NCBI GenBank assembly: GCA_030998225.1
Contig: JAPYXD010000704.1
Span: 14,384,001-14,448,000 of the forward strand
DNA: 64,000 nt
Reading direction: 5' to 3'
From: Diplolepis rosae
Taxonomy: Eukaryota; Arthropoda; Insecta; Hymenoptera; Diplolepididae
Positions 54,940 through 64,000 of the stretch are shown piece by piece. Position numbers and translations under genes: made by a program. Every line of letters starts with the position of its first letter. Position 1 is the first letter of the stretch. The notes beneath the pieces were generated by a model. That model saw only the letters and a program-made list of their open reading frames with translations, was not told the DNA's origin and did no database searches.

Positions 54940-55353
54940 TTGCGAGCGAACTTTTTGGGTATGGAAAGCACTCTAGCTAAAAAAATAACTATAAACATTG
55001 TTTTTTTTATATTTAGGGATATTTTTATTTATTTTTTTATTTCATTTTATTTCTAACTGTTTTTCCAGTCATTTTACCTTATTTTCCATACCAAAAAAGT
55101 TGCTACACATTGTAAGGAACGAAATAAAAAAAGAATCATGACAATTAAAAAACAGAAAAAGTTATTCGAAGTTAAAAAATGTCAAAAAAATGCCCAAAAA
55201 ACTCTAAATTTTTAGTTTAAAAATACATAAATGTGCTGGAATTTAAAAAAAAACCCAAAACCTTTCTGAATAATGGTACTAAACATAAAGAAAAATTATA
55301 TGGAAGGTCTAAACTCAAAAAATAAAAATATTAAAGATGGCGGATTTCCTTAA
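54940..55353. mobile_element. TTAA GGGGATCCGC-family element lacking its left part
   Basis: Contains AGCACTCTAGCTAAAAAAAT, ACATTGTAAGGAACGAAATA, GGAAGGTCTAAACTCAAAAA and ends GCGGATTTCCTTAAG. It carries the uninterrupted (complementary) form of the sequence in which 57838-58116 is inserted. Confidence 0.7.
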
Positions 55354-56275
55354 GATGATTCAAATAAAAACAATAAAAATCTCTAAATTAAACTCAATTT
55401 CATCCTAAATCTTTGATTTGAATAAATGGAACGGAAATGCTTTGATTTCGGATGTAGATATTAAAAGGATATGTGTTTTAATTCAAGAATATTAAAACCT
55501 TACTCAGAGAAATATAGGTGACGTTATTTGGGACCGGAAATGAGATTTCCTTGCAAGATATTTCATTTAAAAGTTTCCTTAGGATTAATATTTTCAGCTA
55601 TGAATAAAAAAGTTCTTATTCCTTGGCAGTTATTTTTATTAACAAGATCGGAACATCTGTGAACTGTGATTTGAAATTAATTTAGACTTGATAATTTAGT
55701 GTTCGGGGACAATATTTACATAGAGCTATAAAAGTTATTAAAATTTCCACACTTCTTGATCTCCAAATATATATGACTTTAATTAATGAACTTCAAAGTA
55801 TTTTTATTATGTCATTTTAAACGTATGCTAAATCAAAATAATTGTATTTATAACTGCAAATATTTAAATAAGTTTTACAAAGTAAAGAAGTAAATACAAT
55901 TAATAAATTAATTAATTAATTGTGAAACTTATTTTTAGAACATTTGATTTTTCAGTCCGTTTTTTAATCAAATTGATCTCAATGTACTTTTTTGTCCAAC
56001 AATGAAAATTCTATTGAACTAAATTGAATTTCTTTTAAGACTGTCAAAAATAACTAGAAAACTAAAATTTATCAATTTCTATAAAATCAAAGTAAAAAAG
56101 TGCACGGCTAATAAAATTAACATGATCCAAAAGTATAATTAGTTGGCTCTATACGCAAGAAATAAATCGATTCAATTCCACTTTTCCGTTTTAAAGAATA
56201 ATTAAAACAAATATAAATTAATTACGGGAATTGATTTAATAGGATTTTTTGATTTGCTGAATAAACAGTAAATTA
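55354..56275. other. AT-rich DNA, nothing recognised
   Basis: No exon or repeat terminus recognised. TTAATTAATTAATTAATTG at about 55903 is low complexity. Confidence 0.45.
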
Positions 56276-56574
56276 CACGCAAAAAAATTTGTAAAATTTA
56301 CAGGAAGTTCGGTACATTTCCAACTTGACTTTTTAGTAGATTTTACAGGAAATTCAGTTCAATCAACAGATTTTCTATATGTTTCATCTATCTTCTAGTA
56401 AAATCTAATAAACTCGGCTATTCTCGTATTTTGTAGATTTTTCCAGACGCTAAATGAAACGTGCAGAAAATTTGTTGATTGCACTGGACTTTTTGTAAAA
56501 ACTACTTAAAAGTTAAGTTGGAAAAATAAGTTCCAAACTTTTCCAGTCAATTTTACGAATCTTTTTTCTACGTG
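56276..56574. mobile_element. 299-bp palindromic element (CACGCAAAAAAATTTG)
   Basis: TA at 56274-56275 and 56575-56576. TIRs CACGCAAAAAAATTTGTAAA and complement of CACGTAGAAAAAAGATTCGT. The arms share AAGTTCGGTACATTTCCAAC / GTTGGAAAAATAAGTTCCAA. No coding frame. Confidence 0.75.
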
Positions 56575-57057
56575 TATACTAACAAAGAAATATAACACTA
56601 TAGACTACAGACTTCTAACCAAAAATTTGGTTGGAACAATACAAAGTTTGGTTAACTGTATATCAATTAATTTGTTTCATTGATCAAACCAAATTTTTTT
56701 TTGTATAATATTTCTTTTGTTTCCCAATACATACAATTACCAAGAGTCACATGAAATTAATCTGTAATGCTCGTTTGAAAAATTTTACAAATAAAACTAC
56801 AAGAGTATTTCATGCTACTCTCAAAAAATTATTAGATGGTGGATCCAACCAAATAATTGACTTTTGAAACGTTTAGTTTTGAACTCTTTTAACGAACTTC
56901 GCCCTTTGCACTCTTGAGACTCACTGTTCAAATAATTGTTTCGTTTTAAAGAATTGGAGCGTTTATGTGATCGGTAGTCTCTCAACTATGAGTTCTTAAC
57001 TGTTTGAAAGATTTAAGCCAATGGCAAACTCAGCACTTGACACAAATCGGTACATAG
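56575..57057. other. AT-rich DNA with weak hairpin words
   Basis: CCAAAAATTTGGTTGGAACA / TTGATCAAACCAAATTTTTT near 56620-56700 form an imperfect inverted repeat, perhaps a decayed MITE. Nothing coding. Confidence 0.4.
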
Positions 57058-57062
57058 ACTCA

Positions 57063-57370
57063 GAAAAAAGATTTGATTGAATGAAAGAAAATAACATGTT
57101 TGGATGACTTTTTTTGATTAAAAAAAATAATTTATTTGAATTAAATAACATTTGTTTAATTCGAACAAAATATGGTCAAAGATATAATTTGTTTAATTAA
57201 TAAATAAGGGCAGAAATTTATTTGATTTCAAAATTTTTTATTTGGTTCAAGAATACTTTCTTTGAATCAAACAAATTTTATTTTAATCAAATAAATCATT
57301 TTTTTAAATCAAAGAAAATCTTTCAAACAAATTATTTTCTTCGATTTGGTCAAATCTTTTTTCTGAGTGT
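57063..57370. mobile_element. palindromic MITE (ACTCAGAAAAAAGATTTG)
   Basis: Termini GACTCAGAAAAAAGATTTGA and complement of CACTCAGAAAAAAGATTTGA. The interior of TTTGATTT/AAATCAAA words matches 17945-18268. Flanking TA is present on both sides within one base of the terminus. Confidence 0.7.
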
Positions 57371-57464
57371 ACACTCTTGGGATCAGAGAGTCAATTTAAC
57401 TCTATTAAAATTACATTAATTAATGTGAGAAATTTCAGATAATCCAACCAAAAATGTTGTTTAA

Positions 57465-58332
57465 GGGGATCCGCAACCTTTAATATTTTTATTTTTTGAG
57501 TTTAGACCTTCCATATAATTTTTCTTTATGTTTAATACCTTTATTTAGAAAGGTTTCGGTTTTTTTTTAAATTCCAGCACATTTATGTATTTTTAAACTA
57601 AAAATTTTGAGTTTTTTGGGCATTTTTTGACATTTTTTAACTTTAAATAACTTTTTCTGTTTTTTAACCAATTGTCATGATTCTTTTTTTATTTTGTTCC
57701 TTACAATGTGTAGCAATTTTTTGTCTATGGAAAATAAAGTAGCATGAATGGAAAAAAAGTTACAAATAAAGTAAAATAAAGAAATAAATAAAAATATCCC
57801 AAAATATAAAAAAAAATTGTAGTTATTTTTTTAGCTACACGGGGAAAATTTTTATATCAATTTTTACTATAGTATTTTTCAATTTAGGGAAAAACGTATC
57901 ACTTTGAGAATTTTTGTTAGTAAAAATACTAAACTTTATAATAATGATATGAAACTTTAGTATGAACTATAGTAAAATTTGCTATGAACTATGCCGAAGT
58001 TTCATATCATTATTATGAAGTTTAGTATTTTTAATAACAAAAATTCTCAAAGTGATACGTTTTTCCCTAAATTGAAAAATACTATAGTAAAAATTGATAT
58101 AAAAAGTTTCTCCGTGTAGAGTGCTTTTCATACCCGAAAAGTTGCTACACACTGTAAGGAACAAAATAAAAAAAGAATCATGACAATTGGTTAAGAAACC
58201 AAAAAGGTAATCAAAGTCAAAAAATGTTTTAAAAAATACCCAAAAAACTGAAAATTTCTAGTTTCAAAATACATAGAGGTGTTGGAATTTTTGAAATCTC
58301 CCAAAACAAAATATTAAAGGTGGCCAATCCCC
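57465..58332. mobile_element. TTAA GGGGATCCGC element, near complete, with nested MITE
   Basis: TTAA at 57461-57464 and 58333-58336. Left GGGGATCCGCAACCTTTAAT, right complement of GGGGATTGGCCACCTTTAAT. Both arms carry the GGAAGGTCTAAACTC / GTAAGGAACAAAATAAAAAA modules in inverted order, the right arm in shortened form. Without the 279-bp insertion the element is about 590 bp. Confidence 0.85.
57838..58116. mobile_element. 279-bp near-perfect palindrome, TA-flanked, nested
   Basis: Termini CACGGGGAAAATTTTTATAT and complement of CACGGAGAAACTTTTTATAT. The arms match almost to the centre (ACTATAGTATTTTTCAATTT, AGGGAAAAACGTATCACTTT). TA at 57836-57837 and 58117-58118. The empty site AGCTAGAGTGCTTTCC is present (complement) at 54959-54975, which proves the boundaries. 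Confidence 0.93.
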
Positions 58333-58336
58333 TTAA

Positions 58337-58783
58337 CTTAGCCAAATATCTTGGCTAATTTAACAATATAGTTTGATTCAACCAAGTCAATTTTATTTAA
58401 AGATAATAACGTAATTGGTGCAATTAACAATTTTTTCAGTATAAGAAAGATCAAAAAGAAATTACAAATATGAAAATTTCTTCTGAACTAGGTTTATAGG
58501 TCTGTAATGGATGTGATTATATCGTTGATATAAAGAAGATCGTGCAGAAATGAACCGTTTCCAGATCTAAGATATCTCATCGTTAATATAGAGATCGAAG
58601 TGCTTCTGGTTAATGAGGCGATAAATGTGTTTTCAGTCCAACAGATTTAGTTTCACTTTCCCAATCAATGACAATAGTCTCCTATTTATAATATATTTCG
58701 GTAAAATAATATTTTTTAACTCTAATAGACGGAATATACAAGTATTGTCTTAGAATTTACTAGAAAATAACTAGAGAATAATC
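58337..58783. other. Unassigned segment
   Basis: 58490-58640 is slightly less AT-rich and unique (CGTTTCCAGATCTAAGATAT, TTCTGGTTAATGAGGCGATA). No exon recognised. Confidence 0.4.
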
Positions 58784-58787
58784 TTAA

Positions 58788-59011
58788 GGCCATGGGTCAA
58801 CCAAATCACGTGACGTCGGTAACTATAGTTAATATTTGTATGCAGTTATTCAAAAATTGATAATTAAAATGGTTTTTTTTCTAACAGACAGATCTTCATC
58901 ACTCTTTCTATTAATTCTGTTTAGTCAAGAAAATGCATTTTAGTTAATTATTTTTGAATACATACTTTAATTACAATTGCCGGCACCACGTGGTCAAGTT
59001 GATCCATAACC
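58788..59011. mobile_element. 224-bp palindromic MITE, TTAA GGCCATGGGTCAACC
   Basis: TTAA at 58784-58787 and 59012-59015. Termini GGCCATGGGTCAACCAAATC and complement of GGTTATGGATCAACTTGACC. Inner CACGTGACGTCGGTAACTAT pairs with the complement of CACGTGGTGCCGGCAATTGT. Confidence 0.85.
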
Positions 59012-59015
59012 TTAA

Positions 59016-59870
59016 CTAAATAAAATGATACTTTTAATATCTTCGAAATGTTCAATGTCAAATAACTAAAATAAAGAAAATAATGTTTTCTAAATTAGTC
59101 CGTCGCAAAATAATCAATTGCTTAATTAGTAAAATTTTACTGATTCATCGGTTCAAGAAGTTACTAATTTTATTCAAATAAATTAGAAAATAATAATAAT
59201 TAAAGTAATAATTATAATTAATTAAAGTAATAATAATTAAAAAATTATTAATTATTTCTACAGCTATTAAACCAGGTTTTATATTTTTTTGCAATTTGCA
59301 ATTTAGAGATGATTATAATATCTGCATACTTGTAGACAGATAACAGGAAGTACTCGTATGATTATTCTCCTTCTTTAATTTATAAGTTGTGTACATTAAT
59401 TCACGTTAATTTTCGTAATTTTTCTGTTATGTAATGGCTATTTTTATTCGAAATTCTTGTTTCGCTGATTCTTTAGTCGTTAACAAAATTTAAAATAAAC
59501 CTCCGATTATCACAAACTTCTTTTTCAAAATTAATTATTAATGTTATGTGTGCTTTGAGACAATTTTGAATAATTTTTTTGTGTGAAACTAAAAATATTT
59601 AATATAATTAATGTGATTGAATCATTTTCTGCAAATAAAATGACAATGAACAAAATTCATAATTTCTTGAAACTCTTCCTTCTACTTCCTTGTCCCAGTA
59701 TGTCTCTGATTTACGGGTCAAGAGCAGAGTGTGATTAATATACTTCAGCTGCTTTAGCTCAAATAAGGAATAATGATATACGCTTTGAATTAAATGTAAT
59801 ACGAAATTTAATATAATTTCCTTAAAAGGAGTAGTACCCAAAAAAAACGATTGGTTAAAATTTCTGTGAA
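59016..59870. other. AT-rich DNA, nothing recognised
   Basis: 59170-59260 has a repeated AATAATAATTAAAGTAATA word. The 97-codon minus frame at 59608-59901 overlaps a MITE end and has no recognised domain. Confidence 0.4.
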
Positions 59871-59875
59871 TTGCG

Positions 59876-60512
59876 TATTTCCGAGAAGTTGGCACCACCA
59901 TTTTTAATTTTAAAAAAAAGTTGTGCTAAATTTGTGCTGCATTGTGCCAGAAAAGATTTTTCAACAAAATAAAAACTGGAGCCAAAACACGCAAAAAACA
60001 ATTTTTTTACTGTCACCGCCATTTTGTTTTTTCGAGATAAATAAAATTGTGCTAAGTAGCCCTTAATATATCAAAGAACGTGCCGTAAACTAAATTTCAA
60101 TATGCACACACCGTTTTTGAGAAAAATAAAATTTTGAAAAAAATTTCAGAATCGCCATTTTGTTTTATTGAAAAACGAAAACTTCTGCTAGGTAGCTCAA
60201 AGTATACAAGTATTGTGCTGCAAATAGAAATACTGAAATTCAAGTTTTTATAAAAAAAAAAATAATCCAAAAAAAACCAAAAATTTATTTTATAATTGAA
60301 GATATTTTTACCGCACTAGTGCGGGAAAATCATCTTTTCGCACAGAAAACGGCACCGAATCGGCTAAATTTCGGTATATAGCGAACAAAAAATATCGTTT
60401 GTACATACATATACTATTCTGGCACAATGCAGCACAAATCTTAGCACAATTCAACACAACTTTTATTTTTTTGAAAATTAAAAATGGCGGTGCCAACTTC
60501 TCGGACGTGAAA
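59876..60512. mobile_element. TIR element (CGAGAAGTTGGCACCRCCATTTTTAA) with CACTAGTG module
   Basis: Left CGAGAAGTTGGCACCACCAT then TTTTAATTTT; right complement of CGAGAAGTTGGCACCGCCAT. Shared inner words AGTTGTGCTAAATTTGTGCT and TGCATTGTGCCAGAA. The interior includes the CCGCACTAGTGCGG module at 60311. Confidence 0.75.
60311..60400. repeat. CCGCACTAGTGCGG module, copy 2 of 4
   Basis: ACCGCACTAGTGCGGGAAAA, TTTTCGCACAGAAAACGGCA, CCGAATCGGCTAAATTTCGG then TATATAGCGAACAAAA. About 85 bp conserved with 45459-45543, 61180-61282 (minus) and 61327-61410. It begins with a 14-base perfect palindrome. Confidence 0.8.
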
Positions 60513-60649
60513 TGCGTAACTGAAAATTTACGATTGAAATGTTTCTGAATCCGCAGCTTTATCTGAAATCGATTGCACCAAAACATTGTTGAATTGTGTT
60601 CAGGACTTTTCAATTTTTTTCAAATTAAATATGATAGTTGAATAATTAT

Positions 60650-61033
60650 GGGACAGCCATCTGCTCTCTGAATCTAAATTAGTGATAAGTGAGCCACCAA
60701 TTCACTTGAGTTAAAATTTCTACTGATTATTAGTCATTTTTCTACCAATATATTTTCAAAGAGTTTATAACTACCAATAGAATCGGTACAAATAACTAAT
60801 AAATATTTTTAAATTTCACTAAAATGAATTAGTGGCTCACTTTTTATACCAATTAAGGATTAGAAAGTGGATTATAAGTGGTATAGTCTAGATTATAAGC
60901 GATAAAATCTAAATTATACTGTTTATAAACTAGATTGCATTTCTACTCTCTAGATTTTAATCAGTGAGATTTTACTGATAAAATAGTGATAATTCGGTTA
61001 CTCTTTCACATCAGTCAAAATTTCAGTAAAATA
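60650..61033. other. AT-rich DNA with MITE words
   Basis: CTCTGAATCTAAATTAGTGA (60666) and CTCTAGATTTTAATCAGTGA (60945) resemble decayed termini of the CTCTCTAAAT family. Boundaries cannot be fixed. Confidence 0.4.
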
Positions 61034-61517
61034 CCACACACGGAGAAAATAAATCTGTTACATTTACTGAGTCCATAAGTTGAAATAGTGACAGTATACA
61101 TTTTTTGTAAATTTAATAGTACATTTCGTATCAAGTGCGGAATGGCGTATTTTGACGCAAGGCTGAGGCGACACGAAGGAACCATGGCATGCCGAATTTT
61201 TTGTTTGCTGTATGCCGAAAGTTAGCCTTGTCGGTGTCGTTTTGCGTGCAGAAAGTTGATTTTCCCGCACTAGTGCGGTAAAATTACAAGTTTGTTTTAA
61301 TTTTACACACGCTTAAAATTTTATCTCACTAGTGCGGGAAAATAAACTTTTCGCACGCAAAACGACATCGACAAGGCAAACTTTCGGTGTGTGGCGGACA
61401 AAATAGATATTTCAGCATTCCTCTAATATTTTTCGACAACTCTGTTATTTTTTCGGATAAATGGTGAATTATACTGAAATATCTGTTAGACAACATATTA
61501 TCTTTCCCCGTGTGGTT
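61034..61517. mobile_element. CACACGGAGAAAATAAATCTG element with two inverted CACTAGTG modules
   Basis: Left CACACACGGAGAAAATAAAT then CTGTTACATTTACTGAGTCC (as in 45329-46033); right complement of CCACACGGGGAAAGATAATA. Inside, one module on the minus strand (61180-61282) and one on the plus strand (61327-61410) face each other, joined by AAGTTTGTTTTAATTTTAC. Confidence 0.7.
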
Positions 61518-62264
61518 GTCATTGAAATTTTTACTAAAATTGACCAAAAACTCATTTCTAGCTATTTTATTAGTGACATCTCACTGATTCAAATCTAGAG
61601 AGTATATTTAATTGACCAAGTTATTTAATTCTGAACATTTAAATTTCTACTAATTTTCAAATTTATAATTGACTCATGAGACTGAAAATGTTTTCTAGGT
61701 GAAACTATATATGTGTACAACAAATAGAATATCTAGTAAAATTTTTTTAAAAATGGTGCCGACATTAAGATCCATTTTTATCGGAAAATGGAAACACGCT
61801 TCTGAAAGAACCTCGAGAATTAAGACTAGTCATTGTAGGAAGGTCACTTAAAATAGTGAAAACATTGTCAGTATCGAACAAATTAAGATTACTGATTCAA
61901 CTCCTCTAGCCCTAATCCATAAGCGCTTATGGAAATAATCAAACGTTAAAAGTGGGTAATGACGCAACAGACATTACATCAAATTTTAGAATAGAACCAC
62001 AAAATCTATGAGAATGAAGCAAAATAATAAAAACTTTTCCATATACAAGAAAAATGTATAAAGCTAAAGATTTTTATTATATCTTTCAAAAAAGTAGTAT
62101 GGAATTCCACTTAAAAATCTACACAACTATGATAATTCATAAATGTCAATCTTCATTTGCTAAACAGGTTATTTTTTGTGCACGAACGCTAAAATTTAAT
62201 CTCTATGATAAATGTTAGTTACTGCGCTGTTTTTTATGCAGTAAATGTGATACGCGCAAAAAAA
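61518..62264. other. AT-rich DNA, nothing clear
   Basis: An orphan MITE terminus GATTCAAATCTAGAGAGTAT is at 61586. The rest has no recognised feature. Confidence 0.4.
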
Positions 62265-62523
62265 AGATTCTCTTTAAACCTTAATAAGTGAACGGCCACT
62301 GATTCGCAGTGACTATTCACTGATGGCATATAATAAAACAAACAATATATGGGAGAACAGAATACTTTTGATTCTCTTGATAATTTACACGTGATTCAAA
62401 AGTTATGTTCACGTGGCCCGTTCACTGATTCCTCAGTGGAATCAAAACAGGGCACTGATTCATCAGTTGATATATTTTCACTGATATAATCAGTGACTAT
62501 TTCACCGATTCAGGTTCAGAGAG
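62265..62523. mobile_element. CTCTCTGAACCTGAATCGGT MITE, long subfamily, inverted relative to 28319
   Basis: Right end CTGATATAATCAGTGACTAT through GATTCAGGTTCAGAGAG. On the minus strand it reads like 28319-28440 (TATATCAACTGATGAATCAG, AACATAACTTTTGAAT). The left limit is uncertain. Confidence 0.6.
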
Positions 62524-62625
62524 TTCTTCAAATTTGCAGTAAGTTTAGCACTTATTTTTACAACTTGACTTATCAGTAGATTTTACAAGAAGTTCAATTG
62601 AATCAACAGATTTTTTATTTTACTA

Positions 62626-62972
62626 CACGCAAAAAAAAACTGTAGAATCAACAGATGTCATCTGCTGGAATAGGGACAGCAGATTTTTTTTGTAATATTT
62701 ACAGATTTTTCTGTTGGATTCACAGATTATTTGTAAACTCAACAGATGAACCTGTAAAATATACAGAAATGTCTGTTAGAATTACGGATTTCTCTTTTTT
62801 CTTGAAATCCGCAATTTTAACAGACATGTCTGTAGATTTTACAGGTTCATCTGTTGAGTTTACAAACAATCTGTGAATCCAACAGAAAAATCTGTAAATA
62901 TTACAAAAAAAATCTGCTGTCCCTATTCCAGCAGATGACATCTGTTGATTCTACAGTTTTTTTTTCTGCGTG
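62626..62972. mobile_element. 347-bp near-perfect palindromic element (CACGCAAAAAAAAACTG)
   Basis: TA at 62624-62625 and 62973-62974. The two arms are almost identical in inverted orientation to within about 15 bp of the centre (AGAATCAACAGATGTCATCT, GCTGGAATAGGGACAGCAGA, TTTCTGTTGGATTCACAGAT). Both strands therefore encode nearly the same 73-residue frame. Left flanking words (TAGATTTTACAAGAAGTTCA) resemble the interior of 56276-56574, so it may have inserted into a relic of that element. Confidence 0.92.
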
Positions 62973-62979
62973 TAGTAGA

Positions 62980-63680
62980 GAAAAGTGACTAGAGACTAAA
63001 ACTTGGCAAAGTTCACGGCAAGATTTTTGCATGGGTTTAACAGAACAGTAACGATTGTTCAGGGTAACAGGATATTAACCTTTTGGAGATCAATGCTTGC
63101 AATGTAACCGATTCTAGGACAAGGTAAGAGCATCGATCACAAGTTGGATGGCTCTCGTTGATTTCAATTAGGCGTGCCATGTCGATTACGATTAGATCTG
63201 CTGTGATTTGCAGCATTCAAAGAACAGACCCTGAACCAAGGACAGGGACTGTGAGCAAATCCTGCCACGCGATTGTTACACAAGTATAGAATTGTCCAAT
63301 GTACCATCCTTTCTTCTTCCGCAAACCAAGGTCCTCGTATCTTCTTGTTTTTCCTCTATAATTTTTTTAAATTGTTTAAAGTAACGGTTAAAAAAGATTG
63401 CACTTCAACCTAAAGAATCTCTACATCTGTCTAGGCATTTACGTGCTTCACAACAATGATTTTACATTATATAATGACTTATAGGAAAACAGGAATAATC
63501 ACTATTTATTTAAATACTACACGGAAAACATAAGTACTGGGAAATTTACATGACAGTCCTCGACTTTTGGAGAGGGAAAATTTTTCCGGAAATCCTATAT
63601 ACGTTTTATGAAAAAGCTTAGAACTTCATCGAAAAAAAGAAAAAATTTCCTACACTGATAGAACTTTCTGTATTAACCCT
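62980..63680. other. Unique, less AT-rich segment
   Basis: 63000-63350 has near-balanced composition (AGACCCTGAACCAAGGACAG, TCCTGCCACGCGATTGTTAC) and no relatives in the window. No exon with matching splice sites was recognised. It may be regulatory or a non-coding exon of the gene suspected at 53.9 kb. Confidence 0.3.
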
Positions 63681-64000
63681 TCGTAGGTACACGTGTCCCA
63701 AAAGGGACATGACGAAATTTTTAAGTGGAATATTTTCATTGGAATAAATTGTTATAAATAAACAATCGCTAAACAAATTGCTGCAAAACCTATTGGAGCA
63801 TAAAATAGTATCCCCAAAGAGTTTTTCAGAATATTGAGAGATTTTTTGAAGAACTTTTTCATGAAAAAATAAGTGCCTGGACTTTTTGGGCCATGTGTAC
63901 TAAAGGTGTGCAAAAAGATTCGATTCGATTTTAGATCCGATATTGGCCTCCGTCGAATGTCGAATATTCGACATTCGAAGCACCCTTTTCTGCGGATGTT
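63681..64000. repeat. Transposon-like sequence running off the window
   Basis: AGGTGTGCAAAAAGATTCGA resembles the GGGTGTGC-type starts of hAT-like elements. A perfect 26-base palindrome, TCGAATGTCGAA with its complement, spans 63953-63978. The preceding CACGTGTCCCAAAAGGGACATG (63692) is another small palindrome. The right side is cut by the window end. Confidence 0.4.

Noticed and set aside
62655..62941. Two 73-codon frames on opposite strands with the same start
   Set aside because: They are the two arms of one palindrome read from either strand, not two genes.

Overview
The window looks like an intron-rich, AT-rich, transposon-laden eukaryotic nuclear genome, most likely an insect. Hymenoptera such as a parasitoid or gall wasp is my guess; this rests on composition and repeat style, not on a diagnostic marker. 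There are no prokaryote-style operons. Only one gene can be read with confidence. Nearly everything else is introns and repeats.

Region 1 (1-19.3 kb) holds a zinc-dependent membrane dipeptidase gene (peptidase family M19, renal-dipeptidase/DPEP-like) on the + strand. I place seven coding exons at 1448-1574, 7320-7491, 9686-10123, 15976-16234, 17275-17359, 17439-17514 and 18685-18919. All junctions are GT/AG, phases agree, and the spliced length is divisible by three (453 codons plus stop from the ATG at 1478). The protein is a predicted type II membrane protein. The zinc ligands and four disulfide cysteines are conserved, but two catalytic/substrate residues known from human DPEP1 appear replaced. 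The introns are packed with transposon relics, including a three-level nest in intron 3 (a CCGAA-rich repeat, an R1-type LINE inside it, and a MITE with 8-bp target duplications inside the LINE).

Region 2 (19.3-29.4 kb) lies downstream of the gene. It has a ~60-bp-unit minisatellite, a 1.4-kb dispersed repeat, a GC-richer repeat, a composite hairpin element and small tandem repeats. Region 3 (29.6-31.2 kb) is a dead mariner: internally deleted, frameshifted, and split by a 633-bp element with TIRs. Region 4 (31.2-36 kb) has palindromic MITEs, a pyrimidine-rich tract and a tandem array with a 294-bp higher-order unit.

Region 5 (36-64 kb) is mostly AT-rich non-coding DNA with many hairpin MITEs. 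Several families are flanked by TTAA (piggyBac-like preference) and others by TA (Tc1/mariner-like preference). A TATA box and a possible four-codon first coding exon near 53.7-53.9 kb may mark the start of a second gene whose remaining exons I could not find.

Several insertions can be validated inside the window because an uninterrupted relative of the target is also present (57838-58116, 29706-30338, 17945-18268, 3487-4645). I found no CRISPR array, rRNA gene or intact tRNA gene.
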